A model generated the notes under the pieces. The model was not told the origin of the DNA. It did no database searches and saw only the letters and a program-made list of their open reading frames with translations. DNA of 7,530 nt, from positions 1 through 7,530 of the forward strand of contig CANJJP010000068.1 of the NCBI GenBank assembly GCA_947474485.1, written 5' to 3'. Positions within the stretch are counted from its first letter, which is position 1. Every line of letters begins with the position of its first letter. This document shows positions 5,732-7,530 of the stretch, piece by piece. Both the position numbers and the translations under genes were made by a program. The stretch comes from Bacteroidota bacterium (GTDB taxonomy: Bacteria > Bacteroidota > Bacteroidia > B-17B0 > Aurantibacillaceae).

Positions 5732-6573
5732 TGGAAATTGCAGTAAGTTCAATCGCTTTTTTAGGTAAGCCTGTAGAAGAGTTTGTAAACACATGCATTC
5801 AACATAATTTTATTCCAGAGTTTAGTTCGGGTATGCCTTTTCGTAATGACATGGAAAGTGTGTTTTTAAATGCGAAAACAAAAAAAAAATATGCTCACAA
5901 TTATTTTCCTGCACCTGAAGTTCCTTTTGTGTTAAATCTTGCAAGTGCAAATAAAGAGATTCGAAAAAAATCAATTGCACATTGTGTAAAGGGAATGCAA
6001 TTATCTGAAAAAGCTGGAGCTCCTTTTTTCTCGGCACATGCAGGCTTTTGTATTGATCCTGATCCAAACGAATTGGGACAACAATTGTCGCGTGCAAAAA
6101 GCATCGATAGAAATTTGCATTGGACCATTTTTATCGACTCAATTCATGAAGTATTAAAAGAAAGCAAAGCAACAGGTTTAAATTTTTTACTAGAAAATAA
6201 TGTGCTTGCAAAAATGAATGTTTATGAAGATGGAACAAATCCACTATTGTGTGTTGAAAGCAGTGAATGCAAAAAAATGATTGCAGATGCAAATGATAAT
6301 CGTGTTGGACTTTTGTTAGATACAGCACATGCAAAAGTATCGGCAAACACATTGGGTTTTGATAAGGTGAGTTTTTTTAATGATTTAGTTGAGTATACGC
6401 AATGTATTCACCACAGCGACAATGAAGGTGAATTTGATAATAATATGAGTATTGCAACTGATTATTGGTTTCTGCCTTTGTTAAAAAAATACCCAAAAAT
6501 TCTCCATGTTTTGGAAGTGAAAAAAATCAGTTCTGTTGAAGTGGCTGCCCAGCTTTCGCTTCTGACAATTTAG
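5731..6573 (+). CDS. Xylose isomerase-like TIM-barrel protein, probable sugar isomerase/epimerase
   Basis: The 280-residue cytoplasmic protein fits the AP endonuclease 2/xylose isomerase-like TIM-barrel family, whose members isomerise or epimerise sugars (some are endonucleases or dehydratases) using a divalent metal. Likely metal and catalytic residues sit at strand ends: Glu30 (FIPEFSSG), His56 (AHNYFP), His103 (SAHAGF), Glu155 (LLENN), Asp197 and His200 (LLDTAHAKVSA), His227/228 and Asp230 (IHHSDNEG), and Glu262 (VLEVKK). Glu155, Asp197, His228 or nearby, and Glu262 would form the usual metal cluster. The start overlaps the neuB stop by one base (TAATG), so it probably acts in the same pathway, perhaps by making or modifying the hexose used by NeuB or by degrading a related sugar. 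This role is inferred from context; the substrate is unknown. A run of ten A (5880-5889), encoding part of KTKKKY, lies early in the gene and is a possible slippage site. Confidence 0.82.
   Translation: MEIAVSSIAFLGKPVEEFVNTCIQHNFIPEFSSGMPFRNDMESVFLNAKTKKKYAHNYFPAPEVPFVLNLASANKEIRKKSIAHCVKGMQLSEKAGAPFFSAHAGFCIDPDPNELGQQLSRAKSIDRNLHWTIFIDSIHEVLKESKATGLNFLLENNVLAKMNVYEDGTNPLLCVESSECKKMIADANDNRVGLLLDTAHAKVSANTLGFDKVSFFNDLVEYTQCIHHSDNEGEFDNNMSIATDYWFLPLLKKYPKILHVLEVKKISSVEVAAQLSLLTI
5880..5889. repeat. Ten-base poly-A tract inside the TIM-barrel gene
   Basis: Ten consecutive A residues, at codons 50-53, are the longest homopolymer I saw in the window. A single-base gain or loss would shift the frame about 50 residues into the protein. 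The frame is intact in this sequence. Confidence 0.6.
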
Positions 6574-6616
6574 TATTTTTTTGTTTAATAAATTTTCAAT
6601 TTTTCAATTGTTTGTT

Positions 6617-6624
6617 TATCTTGG
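6617..6624 (+). promoter_or_regulatory. Weak -7-like box before the last gene
   Basis: TATCTTGG differs from TAnnTTTG at one position and ends 8 nt before the ATG at 6633, so it would give a very short leader, as at pth. No TTG stands at the expected distance upstream; the preceding 59-nt gap is simply very T-rich. The gene could also be read through from the TIM-barrel gene. Confidence 0.3.
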
Positions 6625-6632
6625 TCGAGCAA

Positions 6633-7530
6633 ATGCTAAGTATTCAAAAACATATTTTATTATTAAACGATTTTCATTTTAATGAATTCTCGACTCATTT
6701 GAGAGGGGTTAAAGCTGAATTATCGTTTAAATTAATTAATGAGATTCGTAATTTTGGTTGGGAGCAGCCTGATACTGATAAATTGTGTAGCCGAATTTAT
6801 GGTGACCACAAAGATAAAACCAAGAAAAAGTTTTTGCAATTAACCCATCACACGCTTAAATTAAGTTCGTATTTAAGTAGAAATTACCCCTCTTATTTAA
6901 AACATAATTTATTGCTGATTGAAGAAAAAATTAATCAAGGGGATAGAGAAAAAGCAAATACTATTGCAGAGTATTTGGCAGATGTAGCGGAAAAAATAGA
7001 AGATTTTACGACTAATATAAACGCGTTGAAGTTTTTATCACAGCAAAGTTTTATTACCGAATCAAAAGAAGAAGTAAAGTATCATAAACGAATTGCAGAG
7101 TTAATTGACAACGAGCGTTGTTTAAATGAAGTATACCTTTTGTTAAGAGAGAATTTACATTTTAAACGCAAAGAGAACCTTATTGTTGACAAGAAATTAA
7201 AATCTAAAGAAAGTGAGTTTGATAAGTACGCTAATCATACTTGTTTTTCCATTAGTATTTTGGCTCGTTTCGGAAAGTATTATGAGCTAAGTTTTTTAAA
7301 CAACCCAGATTTTTTTAATAAAGAAACATTTGAAGGATTAGAAAAAATTGAGAGAGATTTAAATAACAATAGTTTCGTTATTTTCTCCTTTTTGGATGAT
7401 GCTATGTTTAAAGTTTTAGGATTAAAACTTCAATACAGGGTTAATAAACTCGATTCTCAGGGTATGATGAAGGAGTCGCAGCGAATGATTGAGGAGAGTT
7501 CTCATTTAAAATTTTGGCATAGCTACGTTA
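6633..7530 (+). CDS. Unrecognised helical cytoplasmic protein, 3' end outside window
   Basis: The frame is open from the ATG at 6633 to the right edge (299 residues) with no stop. I do not recognise the family. The N-terminus (MLSIQKHILLLNDFHFNEF) has no signal peptide and no segment looks membrane-spanning. The sequence is rich in Lys, Glu, Leu, Asn, Ile and Phe with many leucine-spaced stretches (for example residues 69-98 and 155-175), suggesting an all-helical protein, possibly a helical-repeat solenoid, but no TPR consensus is evident. Cysteines are few and no catalytic motif stands out. An in-frame TTG at 6621 would add only four residues; the ATG is preferred. The gene lies 59 nt after the TIM-barrel gene on the same strand, so it could belong to the same operon or have its own weak promoter (6617-6624). 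Its codon use and AT-richness match its neighbours, so nothing suggests recent transfer. Confidence 0.85.
   Translation, partial: MLSIQKHILLLNDFHFNEFSTHLRGVKAELSFKLINEIRNFGWEQPDTDKLCSRIYGDHKDKTKKKFLQLTHHTLKLSSYLSRNYPSYLKHNLLLIEEKINQGDREKANTIAEYLADVAEKIEDFTTNINALKFLSQQSFITESKEEVKYHKRIAELIDNERCLNEVYLLLRENLHFKRKENLIVDKKLKSKESEFDKYANHTCFSISILARFGKYYELSFLNNPDFFNKETFEGLEKIERDLNNNSFVIFSFLDDAMFKVLGLKLQYRVNKLDSQGMMKESQRMIEESSHLKFWHSYV

Noticed and set aside
5822..6352. Three minus-strand reading frames of 73-91 aa
   Set aside because: All lie opposite the TIM-barrel gene, whose frame carries recognisable catalytic motifs; no promoter or family signal supports them.
6574..6632. CAATT-TTTC-AATTG hairpin as a terminator after the TIM-barrel gene
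   Set aside because: The 5-bp stem is almost all A/T and too weak to call a terminator.

Overview
This is an AT-rich window (roughly one third G+C by eye) with the hallmarks of a Bacteroidota genome, probably of the Flavobacteriales or a related order. The signs are promoter-like TAnnTTTG boxes upstream of genes, almost no Shine-Dalgarno sequences at real starts, a secreted protein with a typical short signal peptide ending in AFAQ, and a large YfhO-family membrane protein of the Bacteroidota type preceded by a small DUF4834-like protein. The genus cannot be read from the sequence.

Layout. Positions 1-920 (minus strand) hold the N-terminal 306 residues of a secreted protein with one clear Asp-box motif, running off the left edge. 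Positions 921-1218 are a divergent intergenic region with a good Bacteroidota promoter for the secreted gene and a near-leaderless promoter candidate for pth. Positions 1219-1785 encode peptidyl-tRNA hydrolase. A strong hairpin within a nested inverted-repeat region follows (1807-1892). Positions 1930-6573 hold four co-directional genes: a 69-aa single-pass membrane protein (DUF4834-like), an 853-aa YfhO-family membrane protein, a NeuB-type nonulosonic (sialic) acid synthase, and a xylose-isomerase-like TIM-barrel protein. From 6633 to the right edge is the start of a Lys/Glu/Leu-rich, probably helical protein that I do not recognise.

How the genes may work together. yfhO, neuB and the TIM-barrel gene are joined by two TAATG stop/start overlaps, so they are almost certainly co-transcribed and probably translationally coupled. 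NeuB makes a nine-carbon sialic-type sugar from a hexosamine and phosphoenolpyruvate. The TIM-barrel protein has the metal-ligand pattern of sugar isomerases/epimerases. YfhO proteins are GT-C-like polytopic membrane proteins, and at least one Firmicutes member is linked to extracytoplasmic glycosylation. A cell-surface sugar pathway is a reasonable inference, but no activating enzyme (NeuA-type) or UDP-GlcNAc 2-epimerase (NeuC-type) lies in the window, so it is incomplete here. No tRNA, rRNA, CRISPR array, transposase or phage gene was seen.
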